Assembly (NCBI GenBank): GCA_032164295.1
Contig: JAJHTX010000009.1
Span: 1,798,001-1,862,000, forward strand
Origin: Inonotus obliquus
Taxonomy: Eukaryota; Basidiomycota; Agaricomycetes; Hymenochaetales; Hymenochaetaceae
Length of the DNA stretch: 64,000 nucleotides
Reading direction: 5' to 3'
Under the pieces are notes generated by a model that saw only the letters and a program-made list of their open reading frames with translations, made no database searches and had not been told where the DNA came from. This document shows, piece by piece, positions 45,960 to 57,883 of the stretch (positions are counted from its first letter, which is position 1; every line of letters starts with the position of its first letter). The position numbers and the translations under genes are program-made.

Positions 45960-48900
45960 ATGACCTTCAATTTCGGCAGAAAGACGGTCAGGAGTATCGC
46001 AAGAAGGACACTTTGTCGCAGCGAAAATGACGAAGCACCAATCTCGTCGGTTTACACGGCTCACTTGAAACACTTTCTCTCCGCTCATCCTGATGAACAA
46101 GACTTCACAATAGATCTTGACAACGGAAGTGAGTACGCAGAAAGAGGATTGCCACTTACTGTCTATGCTCACTGTGATACAGACGGTTCCGTGTATTGTC
46201 GCGTCTGTCAGCATGAGCTACCGCCTGGCGACGGCGAGCCCGAAGAAGACGGGAAGGACATATTTGGCTCCCTGCACAACTTTGAGGTATGCTCCATGGT
46301 CCCATACTTCCGGAGGGGTGCATAACAGCTTGGTTACAGGAACATGTAATTACGTCAGCCCATCGTAGTAGGAAGGCGGCCGTTGGGGCGGGTTCTGTGC
46401 AGCAGCCCGTTTTCGGCACGTCCGACACAGCAGTCATATCCCGGGGTCGTAGCATAACCCCGAATCCACCTTATTTCGTCGATTTGACTGAATCTTCACC
46501 AGTTCGCGTCATTTCGAACTCGTTTCGAAATGCTGAGCCACAGGACGTTGATGAAGACTACTTGCTAGCGATGAAACTTGATGAGGAATGGAATGGACCA
46601 CGTCAATATGGGACTATTGAATCAGAGCGACCTACAGCCATGCGCTTGGGGCCCGTTGATGCGGATGAGGATTCTGGAGTCTCGGTGGAACCTGACCTTA
46701 CTGCTGAGCATAGTGCTGCTAGTGGTAGTGCGAGTGGTCCGCTGGAATATGAAGTATCGCAAGATGAGCCTCCCTTTCCATTCGAAGAAACGTACCATGC
46801 TCAGATCCTTGGCATACTAAGCAATCTACCCGACGAGAGTCCCAATTCATACACGTTATACAGGGAAAGTACGTTGCTAACATGTATTCCGAGAATTTCA
46901 TCATACTGATTCATGTATAGGTCCCGAGGTTATCCAAATTCGGTGCTTGCTTTGCCACTTTTCTATCGCTATGCCTGGTTCGGGTTCTTTTGAAATAGCC
47001 ATTGATGACGCTATGGAAGGCATTACTGCGTATGAGGTATGTTTTGGTCCTTGGTTGGTTTTGGCGAATCCTCATAGGGACTCCAGGAGCATCTCAAGTC
47101 ACCTCTACATGTGCGGAAAAAGACAGGAGCATTAGAACAGGCTGCTAGTTGGGACTCGAACTCAGGGCCAGCATCCCATGAACGCCATCCTCAAGCCACA
47201 TCTTCTGATGTTCAAACGGACGGCTCCGGTAAGGGGAAACGCAAACTCCCAGACACATGGTACTTTGCAGGTGAAGCGGGTCCTTCTAGCAATTCACATC
47301 GTCCAGGCGACGGATTTACTCGGGCGTCTGCTATCCTACAAGCCCTTGAAGCACCTGACGACCTGCAGGAGCAAAATGGCTCGAGCGTAGAATATCATCA
47401 CGTTGGGCCAGCTCCAGACAGTGTGAATAATCCGTACGAGGAGGGCACAGCCTTGTATGCTGCTCGCGAAATTGCAATTCGACGTCTCCAAGAGTCCCAA
47501 ATCGCGGCTCTGGACGGATACGGCTCATACAGAGGCATGAATGAGGGTGACTTCAACATAAACTATGATGAGGGGGGACCAGCTTCGAGAATTGACTACG
47601 GTGGCGCGGACTTGGACAAATGGTATATTCCGCTGTCATACATCTTGGAAGTATCCTCATGTGGAGTTCAGCTTTAGAGACTTCATGACGAAAGCCTTGG
47701 AAGAGTTCAAAGGCGTCACGACTGTTACAGATGCTCAGAAGAAGCTCAAGATGCGAACCGAGAACGACCTGCTTGATGGAATGCAAGTGCCCCTTCTCCC
47801 ACATCAAATAATCGGAGTTGCCTGGATGATTGACCAGGTCGGGCTAAACTTACAAGAACTCGATATAAAAGGTGCTTATTGATTATTGATTAACAGGAGA
47901 AAGATGAAAATAAGCTTGGAGGAATTCTTGCTGATGCTATGGGTGGGTATCTGTTTGTTGTTCTGACTTATTGCGAGATCTAACTTGACTTCTGTGTCTT
48001 CCAGGCTTGGGGAAGGTAATTTGAGCAATTGTTCTTGATAATGATCCTGCGCTCAATTTCATCGCAGACCGTCCAGATGATTGCTACCATGACTTACAAT
48101 CGCCCACCTCAAAAGTCAATTGAATCTGACTTTTTTGACCGACATCGGGTGGATAAAGGGAAGGCAAAGGGAGTCGAACATGTCCGAAGGACGACTCTAG
48201 TCCTTGCACCTGCTTCGCTTTTGCAACAAGTGAGTCGGTCTTTTTACTTACTGTGCTGCAAGCATTGATGGTACTTCAAGTGGTATGAAGAGTTTGATGA
48301 CAAGGCAACTCCTGGTGTCTTCCGTGTCCACATTCATCATGGAAAAGATAAACTCAAAACGGTTTGGGAGATTGAAGAATATGATGTCTGTTTTACCGGT
48401 CATCATTATGAGGGATGCTTCTGACGCGTTCGCTATAGGTTATCATTGCTTCGCATCAGTCTATTGTTATGGATTTTCCCAAGGAAAAGAAGAAGAAAGA
48501 TACTATGGGTCAAGGGAACGATGATGAAGATTCCTCGGAAGACGACATCCCTGTAGCGAACAGGAAATCTGTGTCAGTCTCTGTCTCCTATGCAATTCCC
48601 TTTATCAAGTGTCAATTGTAAATCCAGGGGACCGCTGGCAAGAGTACAGTGGCTACGAGTCGTCATCGATGAGGCACAAAACATCCGCAATAGGTGAAGA
48701 ATCTTGTTTTCACATCATTTGACGCGCTTAGCCCATTGCCCTCATTAGATCCACTCGCATAAGCACATGTGCAGCGAAACTTGACTCGCGTTATCGTTGG
48801 TGTCTTACCGGAACTCCAGTTACGAACACTCTGTAAGTACATCGGAAGCTAGCTGTCCCCTGTCTAACATTGTTCCTATCTTTAGCGCTGATATCTACGG

Positions 48901-51848
48901 CTTCATGAGGTTAGTTTTTCCGTTAGTCATCAACCTTTGGATTGCTTAGTCGTCTTCGAAGATTTTGCCGATTCGCTCCATGGAATGATTGGAAGATGTT
49001 CAACCAGAGTATCGTAAGTGTCTCTATGCATGGTTGGGAAACCTTGTGACAATTCCTGATAGGCAAAGGTACAAAGGAAGAATCCTAAACGGGCCGGTAT
49101 GCATTCCTTTTTGCACTACATAGGATGAGAGGATCATGCTCATGCATGTTCATCGCTTCAGGTGAAAAGGCACAAGCTATATTGAAGCCGCACCTTTTGC
49201 GCCGTACGAAAGATAGCAAGCTGGTACGTTTCCGAATCTGAAGGTAAACTTGAAACTGAGTTTGTGCTCCTAGGATGGGAGGCCGATTATTCGTCTGGGT
49301 CCTAAGACTATCGACATGATTGAACTCGACTTTTCCCCGGAGGAACGGGAGGTAAGCACATCATGACGAAACTTCTGGGGAGTTGTTCTTGATGAAGTTG
49401 TCTAGATATATGAATCTGTTGAAAGAACTCAGAAGAAAGTTGTATCACGGTTCCTGAAAGAAGGTACAGTGATGAAGAAGTGGGTGTTTAACGTTCTTTA
49501 TTCGCGATCGAGTAATCTCATTGAGAACTTTAGCTACTCGTTCATATTGGTCATGATCCTGCGTCTGCGTCAACTATGCTGGTGAGTGGCGCCGAGTGAG
49601 AACGGAATAACGACTAATAGTTGTTTATCTAGTCACCCGAAGCTGGCTACTGTAAGGGTGCTTGCTTGATCGTTGAGAAGATTGAGCTGAATTCATGTCC
49701 TAGACGGAGGCAGAAACTGAGCAGATGGATGCTGACAAGCAAAGGGCTGAGTCGACGAGAGCCGAGAAACTCATGGGTGCTCAGAAAGTGAAAGAGGTAT
49801 GTTGTATCGTTCTAACTTGAAAACTCGGATTCACTCAGTTCGTTGATTGAAAGGTTAAAGAACGGTCCGTCCAGGTATATGACCTAAACGGAATGAACAA
49901 ACTAACGAACGCTGTTGTGGCTACTCAGATTCAAGTCAAGAGTCTTGCAACGTATGAAAGCTGAACTTGGACTGGCCGAGCTGGAAGATGATGATTGCGC
50001 TGTTTGTATGGAACGTGAGTTTGCACACTTGATTCGGGTAATGGCGTTGAAAAAACTTATACATGTTTAGCAATCATTGAGAACCGTCGTGTGACTAGTT
50101 GTGCGCATGAGTTCTGCTCAGGTTAGTCATTGACTGTATACTTTATCTTAACTTTCGTTGAGCCCGGTCTTTCTTCAAGTTTGTATGAATGAGGTGGTGC
50201 AACAGGCGAAAGGAAGAAAGTGAGTGTTCCGTCACTCGATGTTTTCTTTGTGGAAGGACTTACGTGTCGTGTTTAGCGTCGAGGAAGATGCACTCTGTTC
50301 GTACTCCTTTGCATTCTCTCGTGTTCGGTGATTCTTTATTGATTGAACCTTCAGGTCCACTCTGCCGCGCTAGAATCGATGAACGTCATATATTCATAGG
50401 AACGATTTTTGAACCTTCACCTGAGGATATTGACGAACTCACCAAGAACTTACCGAGTCCTTCTGACGATGAACGTCCGTTGAAGAAATTGAAAGTCGAC
50501 GAGGCTGTTCAGGATAGTGTTACTGGCAAGGAAGAGAGCATCGATTTTAAAGGTAAAGGTAAAGCTAAGGATAAAGTTGAACCGAGTACGAAGATGCAGA
50601 GAATGCTGCAGACTGTTATGGAATTGCAGAGGGAACGGCCTGGTGATAAGGCTATTGTGTATTCGCAATGTAAGTACCTCTACGTTTGTTGTGTAGCGTT
50701 TGCTGAAGTTTGTACTCCAAGGGACGAGCATGTTGGATTGTAAGTGTAACTAATACAGGTACTCGTTTGTCGAGAGGCTGACCTGCGTGATAGTGGTTGA
50801 GGACTATCTGAAGGAGTTTGATATCGAAGTCGTTCGTTATGACGGGAGGATGAACCGGTTGGCTCGTGTTGAGTACGTCTTTCTTTATACATTTCAGACA
50901 CGTTCTTTTTCTCGGAGCTGACGTGATATACGTATGACTATAGGTCTGTTGCTAGGTTCAAGAAACCAAGAGGACCTCCCATAATGCTCGTTAGGTACTT
51001 CGTATCGTTTTCCTGATATATTTGAACACTCCATTGTGCTCATCATCCCTGTTAGTCTGAAATGCGGTGGAGTTGGGTGAGTTCTAATATTTGCGGTGTT
51101 GATGATACGATACGATGATGGGGACGTAGGTTGAACCTTACAGTTGCGAACCATGTTATAAAGTAAGTTCTCTTCTTTTTCCCTCCCTCCCTCTCTCGTT
51201 TCTTTCCATTGATCCTATCTACCTGTTACCGCGTGCTTGACTAACGAATGTGTGAACTGGAATTGGGATTGGGATTGATTAGCCTCGACTTGGCGTGGAA
51301 TTATGCTACGGAAGCTCAAGCTTACGATCGTGTTCACCGATTGGGACAACAGAAAGCTGTTGAGGTTCGTAGATTGGTTGTTCGTGGGACTATTGAGGAG
51401 AGGTACGTGTGTTTAAGCTAGTTTATGTTACTTGATTGCTGATTGTTGATTGTTTTTGTCCTGGTTGCGCTGATTGTACGGAATTATTCGTTCGTTATTG
51501 TTTGTTTATAGGATTATTCGATTACAAGCGAAGAAACAGGGGTTGTCGGATGCGGCGCTTGGTGAAGGTACGGGGAATAAATTACAGAGGTTGACTGCTC
51601 GGGATATTGCTCAGGTCAGTATTCGATATTCAGTTTTCGGTCTTCGGTCTTCGGTCTTTAGTCGTTAGTCGTTAGTCGTTAGTCGTTTCGCTCACCCCTC
51701 CTTTTTTGTTTCTGCTGCCTTTTTGCTGTTTGCTGTTTGCCTTGTTTGTTCCTCGCTTTGATTGATTTGATTGCTTTGACGAGGGAAGGGATGGAAGCTG
51801 ATGGTGTTGTTATTCCTTTTTTTACTTTTATAGCTTTTCGATTTGTAG
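45960..51848 (+). CDS. SNF2-family ATPase with RING finger (Rad5/Uls1-like)
   Basis: Nuclear DNA translocase with a probable E3 ubiquitin/SUMO-directed ligase function; members act in DNA damage tolerance or removal of modified proteins from DNA. About 35 short exons. N-terminus: two zinc-finger-like units, CRVCQHELPPGDG..EEHVITSAH (46196-46366) and CLLCHFSIAM..EEHLKSPLH. ATPase: LPHQIIGVAWM, LGGILADAMGLGK (Walker A split by an 11-nt exon at 48005-48015), VVIDEAQNIRN, WCLTGTPVTN. RING C3HC4 assembled from four exons: CAVCME, CAHEFC, VCMNEV, ALCPLCR (50000-50370). Helicase C: VVRYDGRM, SLKCGGVGLNLT, AYDRVHRLGQQKAVEV, GTIEERI. The last exon is CTTTTCGATTTGTAG (51834-51848), giving DIAQLFDL. One junction (50669 to 50762, YSQ to YSFVERL) is off by one base with canonical sites. 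The 5' start at 45960 is the first in-frame ATG but is not certain. Confidence 0.85.
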
Positions 51849-52330
51849 AGATTGGAGTTGGGTGTTGGAGCTGTGTGTTGGGAAGGAGGTAGATACGTAG
51901 ATGTGTTGCGAGGGATCGAAGAAAAGGAAGGAAGAAGAATGGAGGATAGAGGATAGATGGAGGGATGGATAGAAGATGGATTGGACTCGAACTAGAACCA
52001 GGCCTGAAGGTAGACCTGAAGATAGACTCGCAGATGATACCGAAACAGACCAGACCAGACTAGACTAAGTAGATTAGATTAGATGAAGGACTCCCGTCTA
52101 ACACACACGAACGGATAATACCAATACTTATAAGTACTTATACTTGTACTTAAAGCAGACGTTTGTTGTTGTTGTTATATATTGTATGTATGATGTGCTA
52201 GGTTGTAGATTGGAGAATGTTGGAGTCTAGAGTATACACGAGTGGATGAAAGATGAAAGATGAAAGACGAAAGACGAGACGTGTGTATGTTGGGGGCGAG
52301 GGTGAAGGAAATCCGGAACGAAAGCTACGC
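51849..52330. other. Convergent 3' spacer
   Basis: Holds the 3' ends of the SNF2 gene (+) and the phospholipase (-). Purine-rich simple stretches (GGAAGGAAGAAGAATGGAGGA, 51925-51980) and CAGACCAGACC-type repeats; no gene. Confidence 0.5.
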
Positions 52331-54474
52331 TTAACCCCCAACTCCAACCCCAGTCCCAGTCCCAGTCCAACAATATCTCTCGAAACAGCTGTTACAGGCT
52401 CCCGAACGCGGGATGTTGAGTCGTGCACGGGTGCGATCGACAGCTGCGCATGAGAGGCATATGGACCAGGGTGGGTTTGTGGTTGGTGTCGTTGAGGTTG
52501 AGTCTGACGTGGAGTTTGAGTTTGACGAGAGAGGGGGAGAGGAAACGGACTCGGACTCGGACTCGGACTCGGACTCGGACTCGGACTCGGACTCGGAAGA
52601 CGAGGAAGGAAACCCCTGCGTAGCGATGACGAATACCTGATCGAGCATAGCTTGGATTTGGGAATCTGGGTAGGATGTTTGGAGGGTTGAGGTGTTTGTT
52701 AGTGGCGGTTGGGAGGGTGGGGGAGAGCCGTTTGGGAGGTAGATTATTAGTGGTGGGTCTGGGGACGAGGACGATTCTGACGGGGAGGGGGAGGAGGAGG
52801 AGAGGGGGGAGGAAGAGGAACAACCGAAGAATGTGGGATGGGTTGTGAGGCCTTGAGAGATGAACTCGGACATTGACGTTGGGACGGGAGGAAAAGAGTA
52901 TACGGATGAGAACGGGGAGAGGGTTGTTCGGTTTTGAGTTGCCTAGGAAAAGGCATATTAATGTTAGTTAGTTAGTTCGCAGTTTCGCAGTTTCGGTTTC
53001 GGCCCGAGGGGGTATAGGATAGGAGAGGAACGACGTACGATAAGCGATAAACCAGCAGCAAAGTTATCTTGCGTATCGGCTGAAGCGTCTATAGCCAGAA
53101 TAACATCTACGTGTCGAGATTTGACGAGGAGGGGTTGGAGGGGTATGACTTGGCCGTCTTCGCCTCCGTCTACTAGGCCTAGGAATGCTTGATCGGAGTC
53201 TATGAATGAGGGAGAGGTGGTGAAGGGGTTTGGGTAGAGAGAGAGGTCGAGTTGGGTTGATGGGGGTTGTTGGAATGTTTGTTGGAGGAGGGAGAAGAGA
53301 GGTCCGACTGGGGAACTTGCGAGTGCTTCGGCCTATAAAGATTTTAAAAAAAGTTAGAGATATTCTACGAAGTACGTACGGAAGTGTTGAATTGGTTGAA
53401 TAGCTGAGAGGACGTTCCGAATATGAATGCTAGTTGGTCGAAGCCCGTTACGCAAACGCTTGAGTTGACTGTTCCGATGAATTGTGTAGGTACAAAGGCT
53501 GAAAGCGTTGGATCGTATGAGCCCATCTCAACTGGAAGAGAGCTCGGTAAGAGGGATGATAAGGGAATATGGAGAGCATACAAGGAGTGAATTCGAATAT
53601 TGTGTTTGAGAGAGGGACGGTATCGCCTGGAATTATATTCGTCGAGTCTTGATGTGGAGATATAGAATCTGCTACGATAATTGGGAACGGCACTTGATGG
53701 TTTTTGAAACTCGAGCTTTAATGGATGGAATTAGTAGGAATTGTGAAGAGGAGAGATTACGTACAGATTAGATAAGAGGATACCTGCACCATGAGTGGAT
53801 TGGTCATCAAAAATAAAGTGACGTGCGAGAAGTCGTGCCCAGACATCCGTAATAGTAACTGGGAATCCCACTCCAAGTTTTCCAGAAATCTCAGCAAGAA
53901 TACTTTCCAGAAATTCATTATTTTCTTCTTGGGAGTTTGACGGAGTGAGAATGTCAAAGTCTGCGTTCCATCCTCCGTATCCCGTGGAAGGGAATATGAG
54001 GGATTGGATTGTTGGAAAGTTGGCTTGTAGGGCGGAAGAGAGCAGCCATGAGCCTCCAGAGTTACCGGTGATGTATGTTGATGCTTGTAAGAGACCGCCT
54101 GTACCTGCGTTAACACTCGAACTGTTTCTGCTGTCGAGAGCGTTGAGAACGCCTGCGCCGAATATGGCTGCTCTGTATCCTCCTCCGCTGATTGCAATTC
54201 CCACATTGGGCAGTGAATTAGATGATGAGGATAGGATGTCTGTCACGTATTCAGGCAGTGTCACGTGGGTGGATGTGATTACGTTATGCAGATATGTCTT
54301 CCATGCGTCTGGAAGGACACTGGATTGACGTCCGGTGATGTACGCAGATTCGTCTGGGGCGAGTTGCGGACCTGCGGAACGGACGAGAGTAAAGTTGACT
54401 GGACATGTGGTGAGATTGGGAGTGTAGAGGGATTGAGCAGAGACTACTGCGATAAAGAGAGAAAAGATGAGCAT
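52331..54474 (-). CDS. Secreted lysophospholipase (phospholipase B, cPLA2 fold)
   Basis: Hydrolyses fatty acyl esters of (lyso)phospholipids outside the cell. Exons on the minus strand: 54474-53765, 53715-53582, 53531-53380, 53332-53039, 52942-52331; 633 aa, the usual length. The start at 54474 was chosen because it yields a signal peptide ([15 protein letters not shown]); a longer frame to 54573 would bury it. Motifs: [15 protein letters not shown], oxyanion loop ISGGGYRAA, nucleophile elbow GNSGGSW, catalytic Asp in [12 protein letters not shown], and N-glycosylation sites. The C-terminal 200 residues hold a Ser-Glu repeat (from a hexanucleotide repeat), a Ser/Thr/Pro stretch and [24 protein letters not shown], typical of fungal PLB tails. 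98 bp beyond the 3' end of the thioesterase gene, same strand. Confidence 0.9.
52546..52604. repeat. CGGACT hexanucleotide repeat in phospholipase
   Basis: About nine tandem CGGACT units. On the coding (minus) strand they encode alternating Ser-Glu. In frame, so length changes would add or remove SE pairs without breaking the protein. Confidence 0.9.
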
Positions 54475-54572
54475 GGTTGAGTAGAATGGTAGCCATTGTT
54501 GAGTATTTGTACTGGATGGATAGTCGCACGAAACGTCGCTACCAGTATTATACCGTGGGATAACTTCGGCCA

Positions 54573-55327
54573 TTATTCCAATACATGTATGCGATTATTA
54601 TAGTTTGGGAGGGGATGGATCCATTTTGATGTGGACGCCGGATGAGACAAGGCGATGGTGCGTTTTATTCCATATCTATATCGTGTATGCACCTTGGTAA
54701 TTGCATTATGCAGAAAAGAAGAGAGACTGACCTCAGACCGAGCAGACATGGCTCGTGTTCCCAGGGTTAGTGTCGTGCTCACTATCCGTAGTCGATCGCC
54801 TCTAAAACAAAGTCAGCAAAGTGAGAATTTTGAGAACAGCGATGCTAACATGCGTGCGGGAGAGTGGTATACGACGTCGATGACTTGGGAGACACCGCCT
54901 ATTCCGGGTCTGTCGCTTGCTTCCATTAGGACGACGATGGGTAGTGTTGAGCAGCTGTATAATATATTAGAGGAATCAGATGAGATGGTGATGGATGGTT
55001 ACACGTCTATTAGATAGGCTGAACATGCTCCGTGGATGTTGCCTCCTCCATTCACCATGTCTACACACTCATCAGTCTCATCCTTGCCTGGGAATGGAAT
55101 ACGAACACACCTTCTTCAACATCAATCTCACAAACAACCCTCGCTTCCAGCCTCTCCGGCTCGTCTACCTTGCTATGAACACTCGCTTCGGTGATGACTA
55201 GTCGAGCGCCGATGGAATCTCCGAAGCCTGTTCCGCCGGACGTGATTGTGCGGAGGGCATTGATGATGTGTTGTTTGGCGGATGGGGAGGCTGTGCCGGG
55301 GATGGTGTGTTGGGTTGAGGAGGTCAT
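54573..55327 (-). CDS. Hotdog-fold acyl-CoA thioesterase-like protein
   Basis: Probable acyl-CoA thioesterase of the 4HBT/ACOT13 type. Exons on the minus strand: 55327-55111, 55060-55003, 54954-54838, 54801-54732, 54692-54573; 193 aa. Motifs: GFGDSIGARLVITEAS, MVNGGGNIHGACSAYLIDV (the NGGGxxHGG-like helix of hotdog thioesterases, with HGA here), GVSQVIDVVYHSPA, GDRLRIVSTTLTLGTR. Start at the Met of MTSSTQHTIPG; an in-frame ATG at 55594 would add 89 low-complexity residues and is less likely. The last exon (VHTRYRYGIKR..) does not match the usual strand WDxTxxRLVASGTHxK, so the 3' end is less sure. One intron (37 nt, GTTCTC donor) is very short. Divergent from the amylase gene across ~510 bp. 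Confidence 0.75.
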
Positions 55328-55837
55328 TGGGTTGTTTGGTGAGGAGGGAGGGGACGTTGGTGAGGAGGGGATATAAAATGGTTGTGCCGGTTGGAAGGAA
55401 GGAAAGAAATCACGGGCATCGCCTTCTCGTCGTTCTTCACTTCTATCACTGGTGTGCTGTGTACTCTCTCTCGCACAAGTGTGTTTCGTTGCAACATTGC
55501 GAGTGTTTCTGGACTTCTGGTGTTTCTGGATTCTTGGGGTTGGCTGGGTGCTGTATGGAATTACTGGGATAGGTCTCTCAACGTGCGTCTCCACCGATGG
55601 GATGAGCCTCAGCTACTCTAGTCAGCCATGGACTGGTCAGCCCATCGTCAGCCGTCCTATCCGCCCAACAGTCAGCCTCAAATTCCATGAAGGATATAAT
55701 TACAATGTCGACTAAGCTTCCCATCCTTCAACGCACTCCGCCTTGTCTCCTCCTCTCCTGGTTCACATCACATCCAAAGTCCTCCTTCTCCTTCTCGCCG
55801 ACTACCTTCAGCCGACTACCGTCCTCTTGCTTCCATT

Positions 55838-57650
55838 ATGCGTATGCGTATCCGTGAAGCGACTGCTTTGGGATTGGGTATTCCAACGCTTGCGTTGTCT
55901 GTTTTTGCCGCTACTGCGGAGCAATGGAAGTCGAGGTCTATTTATCAGGTGCGTGTTTACTTTACTTTTTTTACAGCTGGGTTGATCTTATTCTGTCTCT
56001 CGTAGATCGTGACGGATCGCTTCGCTTTGGGAAACGGAACTTACCCGCCATGTAACACTACGGAAAGGACGTACTGTGGTGGTGATTGGCGTGGGATTAT
56101 CAATAACCTGGATTATATTCAGGGAATGGGCTTTGATGCTGTTTGGATATCACCCATTTCGACTCAGGTCAATGAGACGAATGAAGGGTTGCCGTATCAT
56201 GGGTATGTGTACTATTTTCTGGCTGGCATGTGTCTGACTGGACCACTTGCGCCTCTTTCTTTCCACCCTTGGCAGGTACTGGACGGGAGACCTGTTCTCG
56301 CTCAACAAGCATTTCGGCGATGAGAACGACTTGAAAGGTCTCGTTTCGGCTTTACACGCTCGTGAGATGTACCTCATGCTAGACGTCAACGTGAACCATA
56401 TGGGATCCAACTCTACACCCGCAAACGTCTCGTGGCTCCTCCCGTTTATGAACGAAACGAATTATCATCAACAGTGTTCTATCGATGATTGGAACGACCA
56501 ATGGCAAGTGGAGAATTGCTGGTTGGGAGATGAAAACGTCGTTTTGCCGGATTTGAATACGGAGAATCAGACTGTGGTGGATATGTTGAATTTGTGGGTT
56601 AATGAGACTGTGGATAGGTTTAATGTGGATGGGGTGAGGATCCATGCGGCTAAGCATGTGAGGAAGGATTTTTGGCCGGCGTTCACGAGGAATGCGAGCG
56701 TGTTTACGATGGGGGAGGTGATGAGCGATGATGTGGATTACGCGGCGGATTATACGAACGTGATGGATAGTGTTTTGGATTATCCGAGTTATTACCATCT
56801 CCAACAGGCGTTTTCGAGTCCCGAGGGCGATTTGCGGGCGTTGGTGGATGTGTTACGGAGGACGCAGGAGAAGTATCGGTTTGGAGGGTTTGCGTCGGGG
56901 GTGTTTATGGAGAGTTTGGATGTGCCGAGGTTTCCGGCGCTGACGGGGGATGAGGCGCTTGTGAGGAATGCGATGGCTTGGGTGTTTGCGACGGATGCTA
57001 TGCCGGTTTGGTATTATGGACAGGAGCAGGGGTTTAGTGGGGAGAGGGATCCGGAGAATAGAGAGGCGATGTGGGTTAGTGGGATGAGGAAGAGTGGGGG
57101 TGGGGGTGGGGCTGGGTCGGGGTCGATGGTGGAATATGTGACAAAGTTGAATAAGGCGAGGAAGTTGGCGGGAAAGTTGTCTGGGGGGACGTTCCACGAG
57201 ACGGCTGTTAGAGTCATTACTCCATCCTCCTCTTCCTCGAACTCGACCTCGAACTCAACCTCGGCGAATTCGACAGTAGCACTCATCAAACCACCCATGC
57301 TCACACTCCTCTCCAACGGCGGCAACACCTCCACACCAGAATGGCGCGTGAACGCGACAGAAACGGGGTACGAAGCGAATATGGAGTTGGTGGATGTGTT
57401 GTCGTGTGGGGTTGTGAGGACAGGTGGGGATGGGGGTGTGGTTGTGAGGAGGGGAGGGGGGATGCCGGTGGTGTTGGTGCCGAAGAAGGCGTTTGAGAAG
57501 GAGACGGTTTGTGGGTTGCAGGAGACGTTTGGTGAGGAGGGTGGGGGAGGGGAGGGAGGGGAGAGGAGTATGGGGGAGAGGATGAAGGTGCCCGGGACGG
57601 TTGTTGTTTGTGCGTTGACGGTTATTGCGTTTTTGTCCTTGGCGATGTAG
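55838..57650 (+). CDS. GPI-anchored GH13 alpha-amylase homologue, inactive site?
   Basis: Exons 55838-55948, 56006-56202, 56276-57650; 560 aa. Signal peptide (LGIPTLALSVFAATAEQ), then the fungal alpha-amylase fold: SIYQIVTDRFAL, YCGGDWRGIINNLDYIQGMG, FDAVWISPI, YWTGDLFSLN. Conserved region I LDVNVNHMG and region III FTMGEVMSDD (general acid Glu) are present. Region II reads GVRIHAAKHV, with His where GH13 enzymes have the nucleophile Asp (GLRIDxxKH). Region IV reads FMESLDVPRF, Leu replacing the transition-state His (FVENHDNPRF) while Asp is kept. C-terminus: a Ser/Asn/Gly-rich linker and hydrophobic tail (VPGTVVVCALTVIAFLSLAM) suited to a GPI anchor. GPI-anchored amylase homologues (Agt/Aah type) act in cell-wall alpha-glucan metabolism and are known to deviate at the His. 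The loss of the nucleophile suggests a non-hydrolytic role here. Confidence 0.9.
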
Positions 57651-57883
57651 GATGCATACCGATGTATGTATGTATATTGAGCTAGGTCTTGGGTTATTCT
57701 TGTTTATGGGATCGCAATGTGTACTTCTATCATTTCCGCAATGCATGGTTTACTCTCATCTTTTTTCTCACTGGTTCGAACTTGTGTGAAGTTTCTTTCC
57801 CATCTGACACATCCGAGTCTCGGTGAATTGCAACTGATTTCAACAGCGAGTTATACACTATATAGAAGCAAGTACAATCGATA

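Noticed and set aside
52392..52823. Long frames rich in RVRVRV or RTRTRT
   Set aside because: Alternative-frame translations of the CGGACT repeat in the phospholipase gene.
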